DNA from: Elusimicrobiales bacterium
GTDB lineage: Bacteria; Elusimicrobiota; Elusimicrobia; Elusimicrobiales; Elusimicrobiaceae
Length of the DNA: 64,000 nt
Assembly: GCA_028688475.1 (NCBI GenBank)
Contig: JAQTYB010000001.1
Coordinates: 1 to 64,000 of the forward strand
Direction: 5' to 3'
Of this stretch, positions 48,849-57,342 are shown one piece after another (position 1 is the stretch's first letter; each line of letters begins with the position of its first letter). The notes under the pieces were generated by a model. That model saw nothing but the letters and a program-made list of their open reading frames with translations, made no database searches and was not told where the DNA came from. The position numbers and the translations under genes are program-made.

Positions 48849-48877
48849 AGTATAGCGTTTGTTGGCTGGTTCGGCAA
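48849..48877 (-). promoter_or_regulatory. Promoter for the small gene / DUF2335 pair
   Basis: Minus strand TTGCCG (48872-48877), 17 bp, TATACT (48849-48854). Confidence 0.65.
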
Positions 48878-48929
48878 GCGTACAGCCTGAAAAATTTTAG
48901 AAAAATCCCGTGAAATTTTGGAATAAACC

Positions 48930-48938
48930 TGCTATACT
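48930..48938 (+). promoter_or_regulatory. Extended -10 promoter for the CcmI-like gene
   Basis: TGCTATACT (TG-N plus TATACT at 48933-48938). The -35 is weak (GTGAAA at 48910-48915). Leader about 27 nt to the ATG at 48972. Confidence 0.5.
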
Positions 48939-48971
48939 ATAGCGTTGAGTTCGGGAAGGGTATTGCTGTTT

Positions 48972-49457
48972 ATGAAAAAGTTTATTTTCGCTTTGATGAT
49001 TGGCGCGCTCGCGGCGGCGGGGTATGCGGTTTACCCGTCGGTGCTGCGCGCGGCGTTCAGCGTGTCCGGCGAGGTGAATCTGGCCGGGCGGCTGGCGAAG
49101 CGCGTCGGCGCGCCCAACACCGTCTGTTACGTCGTGGCCCGCAACGCGGGCGACGTGCCCGTGGCCATCAAGCGTTACGTCAACCCCTCTTTTCCGCTGA
49201 AGTTCAATATCACCGCCAAAGACATGCTGCTGGCTGATTCCTGGAACGGCCCGCTGCGCCTCGAGGCGCAGGTCAACAACCGCGGGCAGGTGGGCCAGTT
49301 GCAGGCCGGAGACATGTTCGCCGGAAAGAGCAAGTTCGTGCGGTTTTACGCCGCCAACGTTTCCCTGACGGTGGACAAGATGCTCGGCCTGCCCACGCTG
49401 ATGGCGGGCGTAGAGCCGGACAAGGGAAGTTACATGTTCACGATGTCTGCGCGCTGA
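48972..49457 (+). CDS. CcmI/CcmH C-terminal-domain-like exported protein
   Basis: 161 residues. A signal anchor (KKFIFALMIGALAAAGYAVYP) is followed by VSGEVNLAGRLAKR, VCYVVARNAGDVPVAIKRYVN..FPLKFNITAKDMLL and GQVGQLQAGDMFAG. This follows the pattern of the C-terminal domain of cytochrome c biogenesis protein CcmI/CycH (V.V.. FV.AR....P.A..R......P....L.D...M... A.VS..G....GD..G). Here it stands alone. No other ccm gene lies nearby. Function in cytochrome c maturation is possible but unproven. Confidence 0.6.
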   Translation: MKKFIFALMIGALAAAGYAVYPSVLRAAFSVSGEVNLAGRLAKRVGAPNTVCYVVARNAGDVPVAIKRYVNPSFPLKFNITAKDMLLADSWNGPLRLEAQVNNRGQVGQLQAGDMFAGKSKFVRFYAANVSLTVDKMLGLPTLMAGVEPDKGSYMFTMSAR

Positions 49458-49482
49458 ATTTTTCGCAGGATGAAAAAACAAA

Positions 49483-49506
49483 ACCCGCCCGACGGCGGGT
49501 TTTTTG
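49483..49506. terminator. Bidirectional terminator
   Basis: ACCCGCC-CGAC-GGCGGGT, then TTTTTT on plus; on minus the same stem leads to TTTTGTTTTTT. It separates convergent genes at 48972 and 49526. Confidence 0.8.
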
Positions 49507-49525
49507 CTTATATTCAGGCAATGCG

Positions 49526-50524
49526 TTACCTCAGCGAAACTTCCTTGCTGTAGCCTGTGTTTTCCAGCGAGTCCGCCGCGGCGGCGCGGATGAAATAAGT
49601 GTCCAGGCTCGGTAGTTGGCTGCGGGGCACGGTGAAAGCATACGGCGGCTGGAACAGGTAGGAGGTTATGCGCTGCCAGTCGAACCTGTCATACGAGATT
49701 TCCAGCCAGACGGCGCGCACGTCGCGCCCCTCCACCGCCGCCGAGAACATGATATTCTGCGGGTCCTGGGCCAGCGCCAGCGGCTTCACCGTTATTTTCG
49801 CGTCGTTGGGCGGGATAAGTTTTATGACCATCGCGGGCGCGAGCCCGTTCACCGGCGTTCCCGGCGAAACCCCCGCGTCGCGCGGCGGCGTGCCTTTGAA
49901 CGAGCCGTTCACCCAGGCCGAATCCTCGACGTGCTTTGCCTCCGCCCCCGCGATTACCGGCGAGTTGGACACTTCGGAAAAAAGCTCGGAGTCGGACCAG
50001 AGGGCGAGGTAATTGGGCTTGTCGGCTGACACCGCGCTTGCCGGCACTTCCGCCCAGAACCATTGCGCGCCGCCGGTCCCCGCCACGGTTTCGCCGGGCA
50101 GGGCCTCGCGCGGGATGTCCTTGCTCTCGACGAGAAAAAAGCTCTGCTGCGACGAGAAGGCAGGCGCCTGCGAAATGCCGATGAACATTTTTCCCTCGAT
50201 GGGCACCTTTATCCAGGGCTTGTCGGCCTGTGGGATGCTTTTTGCGCGGCCCAGCTTCGCGCCGATGAACGCGCGGGCCCAGGTCCCCGCAGGGGCGGGC
50301 GGCAGCTTCACCGTCCAGCAGTTGTTGTAGCCGGCGTACCAGTTGCCGTCCCAGCCGCCGTTGGCGTACATGTAGTACTTGTTCAGGTCCGGCACGAGCG
50401 AGATGTAGACGGGCAGGTCCCGCAGCCGCGGCGGCATCGGGTCGGAGGACGCCGCCGGCGGCTGCGCCGGCGACACCGAGGCGGCTAGAAATAAAACAGC
50501 GGCGGCGATTATCCCGTTTCTCAT
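49526..50524 (-). CDS. Unknown secreted protein after parB
   Basis: 332 residues. Signal peptide (MRNGIIAAAVLFLAASVSPAQP). The mature part has aromatic-rich beta segments (YYMYANGGWDGNWYAGYNNCWTVKLPP) and a C-terminal fibronectin/Ig-like stretch (VWLEISYDRFDWQRITSY, AFTVPRSQLPSLDTYFIRAAAAD). Its ATG overlaps the parB stop (ATGA), so it is cotranscribed with parAB. Family not recognised. Confidence 0.6.
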   Translation of the reverse strand: MRNGIIAAAVLFLAASVSPAQPPAASSDPMPPRLRDLPVYISLVPDLNKYYMYANGGWDGNWYAGYNNCWTVKLPPAPAGTWARAFIGAKLGRAKSIPQADKPWIKVPIEGKMFIGISQAPAFSSQQSFFLVESKDIPREALPGETVAGTGGAQWFWAEVPASAVSADKPNYLALWSDSELFSEVSNSPVIAGAEAKHVEDSAWVNGSFKGTPPRDAGVSPGTPVNGLAPAMVIKLIPPNDAKITVKPLALAQDPQNIMFSAAVEGRDVRAVWLEISYDRFDWQRITSYLFQPPYAFTVPRSQLPSLDTYFIRAAAADSLENTGYSKEVSLR

Positions 50525-51414
50525 CGCCCGGTCCCGCCGGAGAGCCTGCCGAAAATAGCGTCGAACTCTTCGAGCGTGTGGTAGCGTATTATCACCGACC
50601 CGCCCATGGAGCGCGCGCTGGGGCGGATTTCCACTTTTGCGGCGAGCGCGCGGCGCAGCCGTTCCTCCGCTTCCAGCACGTTGACGTTTTTTGCGGCGCG
50701 GCGCCGCGCGGTTTTCGACGGGGAGCCGGCGGTTTCGGCGGCTTGGCGGCAGGCGTCCTCCGTGTCGCGCACGGTGAGCCTGCTTACTATAACGTCGTGG
50801 AACAGGCGGCGGCGGGCGGCTTTGTCCGGCACCGTCAGCAGCGCGCGGGCGTGGCCTTCGGTTATTCTCGCTGTTTCCAGCGCCGCGAGGACTTCAGCTT
50901 CCAATTCCAGCAGCCGCAGGCAGTTGGACACCGCCGAACGGGATTTGCCGCAATAGCGCGCCAGCTCCGACTGCGCGACGCCGAACTTTTCCACCAGTTC
51001 CTGAAAAGCGCGCGCGGTGTCAACGGGGTTCAAATCCTCGCGCTGGATGTTTTCGATAAGCGCGACGGCGAGCATATTCTCGTCGGAGGGACGGGGGCGG
51101 ACTATGGCGTCTATCTCCTCAAATCCGGCGAGGCGGGTTGCGCGCAGCCGCCGCTCGCCGGCCACCAGCTCGTATTCGTCCGCGGCGGCGTCGTAGACGA
51201 CGGAAATGGGCTGCGCCAGCCCGTGCTGCTTTATGGACTGCGCCAGTTCCAGCAGCGATTCGTCGCTGAAATTTTTGCGCGGCTGGTGGCGGTTCGGTTT
51301 TACTTTGGAAATAGGCACTTTGCGCACGGTATCGTGTCCGCCGGCGGAAGCCGCGCCGGCCTGCGTCTGCTGCTTGAAAAGAGCGTCGAGTCCTTTGCCT
51401 AAAGCTTGTCTCAT
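50521..51414 (-). CDS. parB: Chromosome partitioning protein ParB
   Basis: 297 residues. The N-terminal KALGKGLDALF-type start, VPISKVKPNRHQPRKNF, the CTP-binding GERRLRA box and IENIQREDLNP, a helix-turn-helix (SELARYCGKSRSAVSNCLRLL), and a C-terminal dimerisation end. It loads on parS and clamps along DNA by CTP. Start overlaps nothing; 24 bp from parA. Confidence 0.93.
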   Translation of the reverse strand: MRQALGKGLDALFKQQTQAGAASAGGHDTVRKVPISKVKPNRHQPRKNFSDESLLELAQSIKQHGLAQPISVVYDAAADEYELVAGERRLRATRLAGFEEIDAIVRPRPSDENMLAVALIENIQREDLNPVDTARAFQELVEKFGVAQSELARYCGKSRSAVSNCLRLLELEAEVLAALETARITEGHARALLTVPDKAARRRLFHDVIVSRLTVRDTEDACRQAAETAGSPSKTARRRAAKNVNVLEAEERLRRALAAKVEIRPSARSMGGSVIIRYHTLEEFDAIFGRLSGGTGR

Positions 51415-51438
51415 AATATCCTCATTGTTATCCCCTTA

Positions 51439-52275
51439 TTATCCCCCGAAATCGAAATCCTCGTCTTCGCCGCCGATATAGGATTTTAACCCCTCGAACT
51501 GTTTGGGATTGGCTCCCCGGCGGACCAGAAACTCCATGGCCAGCTCGAAATACGCCTGCGCGCCGCGCGAGGCGGGGTCGTAGGCGAAAATGGTCTGGCC
51601 GAAACTGGGCGCCTCGGCGAGGCGCACGTTGCGCGGCACCGGCGTTTTATAGATTCTCGCGCCGTAGTATTTCGCCACCTCTTCTCTTACCTGATTGGAA
51701 AGATTGATGCGCGAATCGTACATCGTGAGAATGCCGCCGTCCACCGTCAGAGCCGGGTTGATGAAAGACTTTATTTTAGAGACGGTTTCGGTGAAATAAG
51801 CGAGTCCTTCCATGGCGTAATATTCGCATTGTATCGGCGTGATAACGCTGTCCGACGCGGCCAGCGCGTTGACGGTGAGCAGCCCCAGCGACGGCGGGCA
51901 GTCTATAAAGATGAATTTATACATCTCGTCGAGCGGCGCGAGCGCGTTTTTCAGCACCATTTCCCGTCCGTCGAGGCCGACAAGCTCCACTTCGGCGCCC
52001 GCGAGGTCATGGCTGGCGGGGAGGACATCAAGCCATTCGTTCGCCGTCTGTTTCACCGCCTCGTGCGCGCGGGCTCTGCCGGAAAGCAAATCGTAGACGT
52101 TTTTATCTCCTTCCCCAAGCGAGACTCCGAGGCCGGAGGTCGCGTTGCTCTGCGGGTCAATATCCACGACGAGAACTTCCTGGTCCAGGCAGGCCAGCGC
52201 CCAGGCGAGGTTTATCGCCGTGGTGGTCTTTCCGACGCCGCCCTTCTGGTTAGCCAGTGAAATTATTTCAGCCAT
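51439..52275 (-). CDS. parA: Chromosome partitioning ATPase ParA
   Basis: 278 residues. A deviant Walker A at the N-terminus (NQKGGVGKTTTAINLA) and the Walker B region FIFIDCPPSLGLLTVNAL. It is the short chromosomal (Soj) type with a 10-residue N-terminus. A parS-like palindrome stands 28 bp upstream of the start (52303-52318). Confidence 0.94.
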   Translation of the reverse strand: MAEIISLANQKGGVGKTTTAINLAWALACLDQEVLVVDIDPQSNATSGLGVSLGEGDKNVYDLLSGRARAHEAVKQTANEWLDVLPASHDLAGAEVELVGLDGREMVLKNALAPLDEMYKFIFIDCPPSLGLLTVNALAASDSVITPIQCEYYAMEGLAYFTETVSKIKSFINPALTVDGGILTMYDSRINLSNQVREEVAKYYGARIYKTPVPRNVRLAEAPSFGQTIFAYDPASRGAQAYFELAMEFLVRRGANPKQFEGLKSYIGGEDEDFDFGG

Positions 52276-52302
52276 TTAACACCGCCCATAATAATCGCAT
52301 TC

Positions 52303-52318
52303 GTTTTCACGTGAAAAC
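52303..52318. promoter_or_regulatory. parS-like site upstream of parA
   Basis: GTTTTCACGTGAAAAC is a perfect 16-bp palindrome centred on CACGTG. It keeps the inner 12 positions of the parS consensus TGTTTCACGTGAAACA but differs at the outer two positions on each side. Placed 28 bp before parA, it may be both a centromere site and an operator. Confidence 0.65.
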
Positions 52319-52423
52319 AATCTTAACAAAATACCGCGGGAAACTCAAAGAGAAGAGACATGCCACCTCTCTTGCGCCGACGAGGAAATAATCAGGGAAA
52401 CGCTTAGCTGGAAAAATGGGCCC

Positions 52424-52451
52424 TTGACATTTTTTTTTGGGGTGGTATACT
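52424..52451 (+). promoter_or_regulatory. Sigma70-type promoter of the ankyrin gene
   Basis: TTGACA (52424-52429), 16 bp including a T-tract, TATACT (52446-52451). One of the best promoters in the window. Confidence 0.75.
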
Positions 52452-52509
52452 ATTCCTTGCAATGGCGGTGAATTTACATTTCTTCGTCGAGAGACAGGAG
52501 GAGTAAGGT

Positions 52510-53049
52510 ATGAAAACGATTGTCAACGTTCTTGCGCGTTACGTCATCGCGGCGGCGATTGTTGCGGGAACGTATGTTGCCGTGTCGTCGGCTCAGCAAG
52601 GCGCTGGGACTGCAATAATGGCTCCGGGTGCGTACCGCGGCGCCCTGGATAACTGCAAAGCCGACGTGGGCAACTGCACCCACGAGTTTCATTCCAAGAT
52701 GTTACAGGGTCTCAGATCAGGCAAGTGCGATTTGGGCCTGATGGAGTCAGCTCTTAAAGGCGGGGCGGACCCCAACGCTCTTATTAGTGATATGGGGGGG
52801 AGATATAATAACTATACACTGCTACAGGTGGTAGCTGGGTTGCATCCAAACATGAAGGCCGTGGCTCTGTTGCTCAAATACGATGCCAAGGTGGATATTG
52901 CCGCTCATAGATATGATGGTGAAGGCGGCACCGCTATTGATATTGCGCGGAGATTTTTGGCGGAGTCCATAATGGGGAAAAAGAGCGAAAAAGAGATACG
53001 CGTCAGGGAGGCCATTGTCGGACTTCTTGAAAGCGCAAGCGCAAAATGA
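52510..53049 (+). CDS. Secreted ankyrin-repeat protein
   Basis: 179 residues. Signal anchor (RYVIAAAIVAGTYVAVSSA) followed by ankyrin-type units: LMESALKGGADPNALISD, TLLQVVAGLHPNMKAVALLLKYDAKVDIAA, GGTAIDIARRF. GGAGG eight bases before the ATG is an ideal ribosome site. Ankyrin repeats mediate protein binding. It lies between two parS-like sites; I see no link with segregation. Confidence 0.75.
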   Translation: MKTIVNVLARYVIAAAIVAGTYVAVSSAQQGAGTAIMAPGAYRGALDNCKADVGNCTHEFHSKMLQGLRSGKCDLGLMESALKGGADPNALISDMGGRYNNYTLLQVVAGLHPNMKAVALLLKYDAKVDIAAHRYDGEGGTAIDIARRFLAESIMGKKSEKEIRVREAIVGLLESASAK

Positions 53050-53093
53050 GTGCAAGCCGGGTAAAAGCGGGCCGGCGGTGTTTTGGAACAAAA

Positions 53094-53123
53094 GGGGATT
53101 GTTTTCACGTGAAAACAATCCCC
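53094..53123. promoter_or_regulatory. Second parS-like site in a 30-bp perfect palindrome
   Basis: The centre GTTTTCACGTGAAAAC is identical to the site at 52303 and is extended on both sides by GGGGATT/AATCCCC pairing, with GGAAC/GTTCC further out. It lies between convergent genes, so it could also act as a hairpin at the end of both transcripts. Confidence 0.65.
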
Positions 53124-53146
53124 GTTCCTTTTGCCGCAAACGGAAT

Positions 53147-54469
53147 TTACGGGCGTCTTACAATCAACCTTAACCCATCCCTTTTCACCACAACGACATC
53201 TTCTCCGGCGCCTATGTTGCCGTTGTTTGAAACAGCGTCCCACAGTTCGCCGGAAACAAAAACGGTTCCCTTTGGGGTGAGGTCGGTTTTTGCGGCGCCT
53301 TTTGTCCCTGCCAAAGCTTCTTCGCCGGTTGCAACCTTTCTAAGCTGCGCCCGTATCACAAGCCAGCCGATGAACAGAACTATAAGCAGCAGTCCCGCTA
53401 TTGTTGATGCGAGTACGGACATAGAGACAGACACCCCCATTGACGGCGTTCCCTTGAACAGCATTACCGAACCCAAAGCTATGGAGGTAACTCCGCCAAC
53501 CGCGAGCAACCCGTAGCTGGTTATGTGAATTTCCACTATAAAGAGCAAGATGCCGAGTAATATCAGCAATACCCCCGCGAAATTGGCGGATAGCGTATGA
53601 AACGCATAGAACCCCGTTATAAGCGACATCGCGCCCACAACGCCGGGCAATATAAGACCGGGATTGTACAATTCGATAAGCAACCCCGCCGCGCCCAGGC
53701 TCATCAGAATCATGGCGACATTGGGGTCGCTTATCGTGGCGAGGAATTTCTGGCGGGGGGTGGAGTTGAAATTAACCAAAGCGCTGCCTTTAGTGGAAAG
53801 TTTGCCCATTTCGGGTATCTCGCGCCCGTCAAGTTTGGCCAGCAGGTCATTCATGTCCGCGGCTATGAAGTCCGCGACATTCAGCTTGACGGCTTCTTCG
53901 GCGGGTATCGAATCGCTTTTGGTGACCGCTTTTATTGCCCAGTCAACATTGCGTTTCCGCTGCTGGCTGATTGATTTCAGATAGGCGGAGGCATCGTTGA
54001 GCATCTTGGCTTCCATTGGGTCCGCGGTTTTTTTCGAGTCCTTATCGCCGCCTATTCCAGGCAAACCGCCCAATACGACAGGATGCGCCGCGCCTATGTT
54101 GGTCCCCGGCGCCATAGCCAGCACATGCGCCGACATTCCGATAAAAACCCCCGCGGAGGCCGCTCTCGCGCCGGGAGGGGAAACATACACGATAACCGGC
54201 ACTTTCGAGGCCATTATATCCTTTATTATGTCGCGCATTGCAAGGTCGAGCCCGCCCGGAGTGTCCAGCCGGATTATCAACCCGTCATATTCCCCGGAAT
54301 TGGCTTTGGTGATGGCCTGTCCCAGATACTCGCCCGCAACCGGGCTTATAATGCCGGAAAATGTGGCGACAAGCATTTTGTTGCGGTTTGTATTGGCGCA
54401 ATGAGCTGCGGTCGGGCCCAATGCGGCGCAAAGAATCCCCGTAATCAGGACTTTGACCAATTTTGGCAT
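53147..54469 (-). CDS. NfeD family membrane serine protease
   Basis: About 440 residues from the ATG at 54469. A signal peptide, a ClpP-like protease domain (GLIIRLDTPGGLDLAMRDIIKDI; PPGARAASAGVFIGMSAHVLAMAPGTNIGAAHPV, with the catalytic Ser in AASAG), four membrane helices and a C-terminal OB-fold NfeD domain (GEEALAGTKGAAKTDLTPKGTVFVSGELWDA). It cleaves membrane proteins such as stomatins; no stomatin partner gene is adjacent. It lies 20 bp after lepB. Confidence 0.88.
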   Translation of the reverse strand: MPKLVKVLITGILCAALGPTAAHCANTNRNKMLVATFSGIISPVAGEYLGQAITKANSGEYDGLIIRLDTPGGLDLAMRDIIKDIMASKVPVIVYVSPPGARAASAGVFIGMSAHVLAMAPGTNIGAAHPVVLGGLPGIGGDKDSKKTADPMEAKMLNDASAYLKSISQQRKRNVDWAIKAVTKSDSIPAEEAVKLNVADFIAADMNDLLAKLDGREIPEMGKLSTKGSALVNFNSTPRQKFLATISDPNVAMILMSLGAAGLLIELYNPGLILPGVVGAMSLITGFYAFHTLSANFAGVLLILLGILLFIVEIHITSYGLLAVGGVTSIALGSVMLFKGTPSMGVSVSMSVLASTIAGLLLIVLFIGWLVIRAQLRKVATGEEALAGTKGAAKTDLTPKGTVFVSGELWDAVSNNGNIGAGEDVVVVKRDGLRLIVRRP

Positions 54470-54489
54470 GGTACACACCCCCAATGCTT

Positions 54490-55470
54490 CTATTTCACGC
54501 TGTTTATGCGCGAAGGCGGCCAGTAGATGAACCAGGCTCTGCCTTTGATGTTTTCTTCCGGCACGGGTCCCCAAAAGCGGGAATCGCAGGAATGGTCGCG
54601 GTTATCACCCATCGCGAAGTACGCGCCTTGCGGCACGGTGACGGGGCCGAAATTGTCGCGTATGCCCTCGCCGAAAGTGCGTCCCAAATCGCGCTCGGCC
54701 CAGCGCTTCTGGTACTCCGCGGCGTCTTTTAGCTTCGGGCCGGCCAGTCTGGCGTTATCGGTATACTGCGCGTAGGTTTCGCCGGAGAGCGGAGACCCGT
54801 TCACGGACACCTTGCCGTCCTTGAGCGCGATAACGTCGCCGGGAAGGCCGATGACGCGCTTTATGAAATCCCTGCCGTACTGGCTGCCGCCGCATTGCAT
54901 ATCGTCGGCGGACTCGCTGGGGAAGCGGAACACTATCACATCGCCGCGCTGAATTTTTTTGAACTCGGCCACGCGCTTTTTCACGAACGGCGCGCGTATC
55001 CCGTAGACGATTTTATTGATGAAAAGATGGTCGCCCTCCAGGAGCGTCACGCGCATCGAGCCCGACGGTATCCTGAACGCCTGGAAAAGAAAAAACATCA
55101 CCACCGAGGCCAGCAGCATGGCCGACGAGATGGTTTCCGCCCATTCCAGGTCGCCTTTGAGCGAGGCTGCGCGCGCGGCTTCCGGTTTTTTCAGCGCGCT
55201 GAAAAAATTCCAGCCCAGCGCGCCGGCGACGGCGGCTATCCACAGCGCGGCCTGCCCGGCGGGCGTGGAATAGGGCGCGCCGGAAGTGCCGCGGCTTTCC
55301 ATGCTGACGGCGAGCAGCAGCATGATGATGAACGCGGCCAGCCCGCCGAAAACCGCGTGAAAAGCCGCCGCCGCTTTGGGTTTTTTTAGACGGGGATGAT
55401 TGATTGTTTCGCGCAGCGCGTACCAGTACGCCCCTGTTGCCAGCCCGATGAGGAAAAGTTTCTGCTCCAT
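54490..55470 (-). CDS. lepB: Signal peptidase I
   Basis: 326 residues. The catalytic Ser lies in RIPSGSMRVTL (S138) and the general-base Lys in RDFIKRVIGLPGD (K204); box E (GDNRDHSCDSRFWGPVPEENIKGRA) is complete. Three membrane helices at the N-terminus (about 5-20, 37-57, 72-90) plus one before the active site are more than in E. coli LepB. It removes signal peptides from the many exported proteins here. Confidence 0.92.
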   Translation of the reverse strand: MEQKLFLIGLATGAYWYALRETINHPRLKKPKAAAAFHAVFGGLAAFIIMLLLAVSMESRGTSGAPYSTPAGQAALWIAAVAGALGWNFFSALKKPEAARAASLKGDLEWAETISSAMLLASVVMFFLFQAFRIPSGSMRVTLLEGDHLFINKIVYGIRAPFVKKRVAEFKKIQRGDVIVFRFPSESADDMQCGGSQYGRDFIKRVIGLPGDVIALKDGKVSVNGSPLSGETYAQYTDNARLAGPKLKDAAEYQKRWAERDLGRTFGEGIRDNFGPVTVPQGAYFAMGDNRDHSCDSRFWGPVPEENIKGRAWFIYWPPSRINSVK

Positions 55471-55572
55471 ACGGCTCCTTAGCGATAAAAGTTAAGTTTT
55501 GCGCCGATATACCCGCATACGGAAAAAACACCGCGCCGGTTTCAAAACCGCTTGCTGCGATATGAAATTATA

Positions 55573-57228
55573 CTAAGTTCTTGCGGCGGTGGCGGCGGAA
55601 TTGCCGGCGGAACCGCGCGGCAGGGCGCGGAATTTTTTCATCGCCGCCCGCGCGGCGGGCGCCACTGCGCTGTAGAACGGCGCCGTTATCAGCGCGGATT
55701 GCAGCATGTCCGAACGCAGCCGCGCGGAGTTGAGAGTGGCCAGGCACAGGTGATACTGCTCGGTCACGGCGGACAGGCCGCTGTGCGGGTCCGAGGTGCC
55801 GGCGGCGTTTTCCAGCACGTACACCGCCCAGTCGTAATCGCCGTGCAGCAGCGCCAGCGTGACGCGGTCCGCCATGTGGCCGTAGACATCCGCCCCGCGC
55901 GAAGCCAGCGCGTAGCCCGAGTTCGGGCGCAGCCCCGAGAAAATCCGTGACAAAATCCGGTGCAGCACGCAGGAATCCCACAGCCGCGCGCGGGCGTGCA
56001 GCAGCTCCGGCGCGGCGGAATAGATATGCGCCAGCGCGCGCCACTTGTCGTCGCTGCGGGTGATGGCGTCCAGCCGCGCGTAAACCTCGTCCATCTGCGC
56101 CGCCGGATAATCCGAAACGGCGATGCGTTTGTACTGGGCCTCATTGTCGGCGCTGAGAGCGGCGATTTTGCCGCCCGCGGCGGCGTAGGCGGCGGCCTCC
56201 TCAGCCGTCCAGCCGAATCCGGCAGAAGCGGCGGCGGCGATGGCCGACCTGGTCTTTTCAATGCCGTCGAGCCGTCCGGCGCAGTAAGCTTTGGCGAGCG
56301 CGGAACGCAACTGCGCGCGCAGCGCGATCAGCGCGGCGGCTTCCTGCGGCTGGAGCCTGTTTCTTCCCAGAAACCGTGAGAGATATATGTCGAAATCGCT
56401 GAGTTTCGCTCCCGCGGCGGCCAGCAGCGCCGCGCGCTGGCCAAACCGCGTGTTCACAAGGCGCTCCACCGTGCCGCCTTCCACGACGGCGGCTAACGCT
56501 TTTTCCAGCGCGGCCTTGTCCTCCAGCAGCCTTCTGGCGCCGCCGCTCGTTCCCGAAAGCCGGGCGGCCTCGGCGGCGCGGTCGCGCCGCAGGTCGGCGC
56601 GCATGGCCGAAAGCCAGGCGGCGTCGCGGCGCTCCTCGCTGTCGAGGTTTTTGATGTCGAGTTTCCAGCTCAACGGCGCCGGCTGGCTGGCGGAGTCGCG
56701 GCCCGTCCGCACAGCGCTGCCGCGCGGCAGCACCGGCACGGAGGTGTCGTTTGAGGCCTGCTTGCCGTCAAAAAGCTGCCGCGGCGCGAGCGCGAGCTGC
56801 TCGTCGGAAAAACCGGGGTTGCGCGCGTCCCTGCGCAGTTTATCCGCCAGGTCCACCAGATGCTTGCTCAGCCAGAAGCGCATCTTTTTCATGTTGTACG
56901 CTTTTTCCGCGGCGCCGGCGGCGGGCTCGGCGGAATAGATGTGGAGTTTTGCCGCCTCCCGGGGATGGCTGCGTATCCACAGGATGAGTTTCGTCCGCAG
57001 GGTGGCCCTGTCGTCGCCGCGGCTGACTGATATGTATTTGCCGTAAAGTCCCGATTCCAGCATTGCGTCGGCCAGTTTGCCGGCGAACATCATATCGGTA
57101 GTAAGCCGGCTTTCGTAATTGTCCAGCGCGGCGGGCGTGACTTGCGGCGGCTCGGTTTCCTGCGCGCCTGCCGCGCGCGCGGACAAGGCGAAAAAAGCCG
57201 CAGCCAGCAAAGCGGGTAATAATCGCAT
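55573..57228 (-). CDS. Unknown large secreted protein
   Basis: About 551 residues from the ATG at 57228 (signal peptide MRLLPALLAAAFFALSARAAGA). The rest is Ala/Arg/Leu-rich and helical (AAYAAAGGKIAALSADNEAQ; RLSGTSGGARRLLEDKAALEKAL), with no recognised domain. The start codon is about one base from the expected transcription start (promoter 57236-57264). The longer frame (to 57282) is upstream of that point. Confidence 0.6.
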   Translation of the reverse strand: MRLLPALLAAAFFALSARAAGAQETEPPQVTPAALDNYESRLTTDMMFAGKLADAMLESGLYGKYISVSRGDDRATLRTKLILWIRSHPREAAKLHIYSAEPAAGAAEKAYNMKKMRFWLSKHLVDLADKLRRDARNPGFSDEQLALAPRQLFDGKQASNDTSVPVLPRGSAVRTGRDSASQPAPLSWKLDIKNLDSEERRDAAWLSAMRADLRRDRAAEAARLSGTSGGARRLLEDKAALEKALAAVVEGGTVERLVNTRFGQRAALLAAAGAKLSDFDIYLSRFLGRNRLQPQEAAALIALRAQLRSALAKAYCAGRLDGIEKTRSAIAAAASAGFGWTAEEAAAYAAAGGKIAALSADNEAQYKRIAVSDYPAAQMDEVYARLDAITRSDDKWRALAHIYSAAPELLHARARLWDSCVLHRILSRIFSGLRPNSGYALASRGADVYGHMADRVTLALLHGDYDWAVYVLENAAGTSDPHSGLSAVTEQYHLCLATLNSARLRSDMLQSALITAPFYSAVAPAARAAMKKFRALPRGSAGNSAATAART

Positions 57229-57235
57229 ATATCTA

Positions 57236-57264
57236 AAACTACAGACATTTGGAAGGGTTGTCAA
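57236..57264 (-). promoter_or_regulatory. Promoter of the 57228 gene
   Basis: Minus strand TTGACA (57259-57264), 17 bp, TAGTTT (57236-57241). Expected start at about 57229, at the ATG, so the transcript would be leaderless. Confidence 0.45.
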
Positions 57265-57282
57265 ATCCCCGCGCAAAGTCAA

Positions 57283-57310
57283 TTACTTCGTGCCCCAAGA
57301 ATCGTATAAT
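57283..57310 (+). promoter_or_regulatory. Promoter of the GNAT/LuxE/LuxC operon
   Basis: TATAAT (57305-57310), with a weak -35 TTACTT (57283-57288), 16-bp spacer. Leader about 25 nt; GGGGGA and GAGGA before the ATG at 57343. Confidence 0.55.
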
Positions 57311-57342
57311 GTACGAATACATCCGGCAGGGGGACGAGGACT

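Larger units (their letters stand above)
52276..52509. other. Region between parA and the ankyrin gene
   Basis: No gene is visible. It holds the parS-like site (52303-52318) and, at 52424-52451, the strong promoter of the ankyrin gene. Confidence 0.6.
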
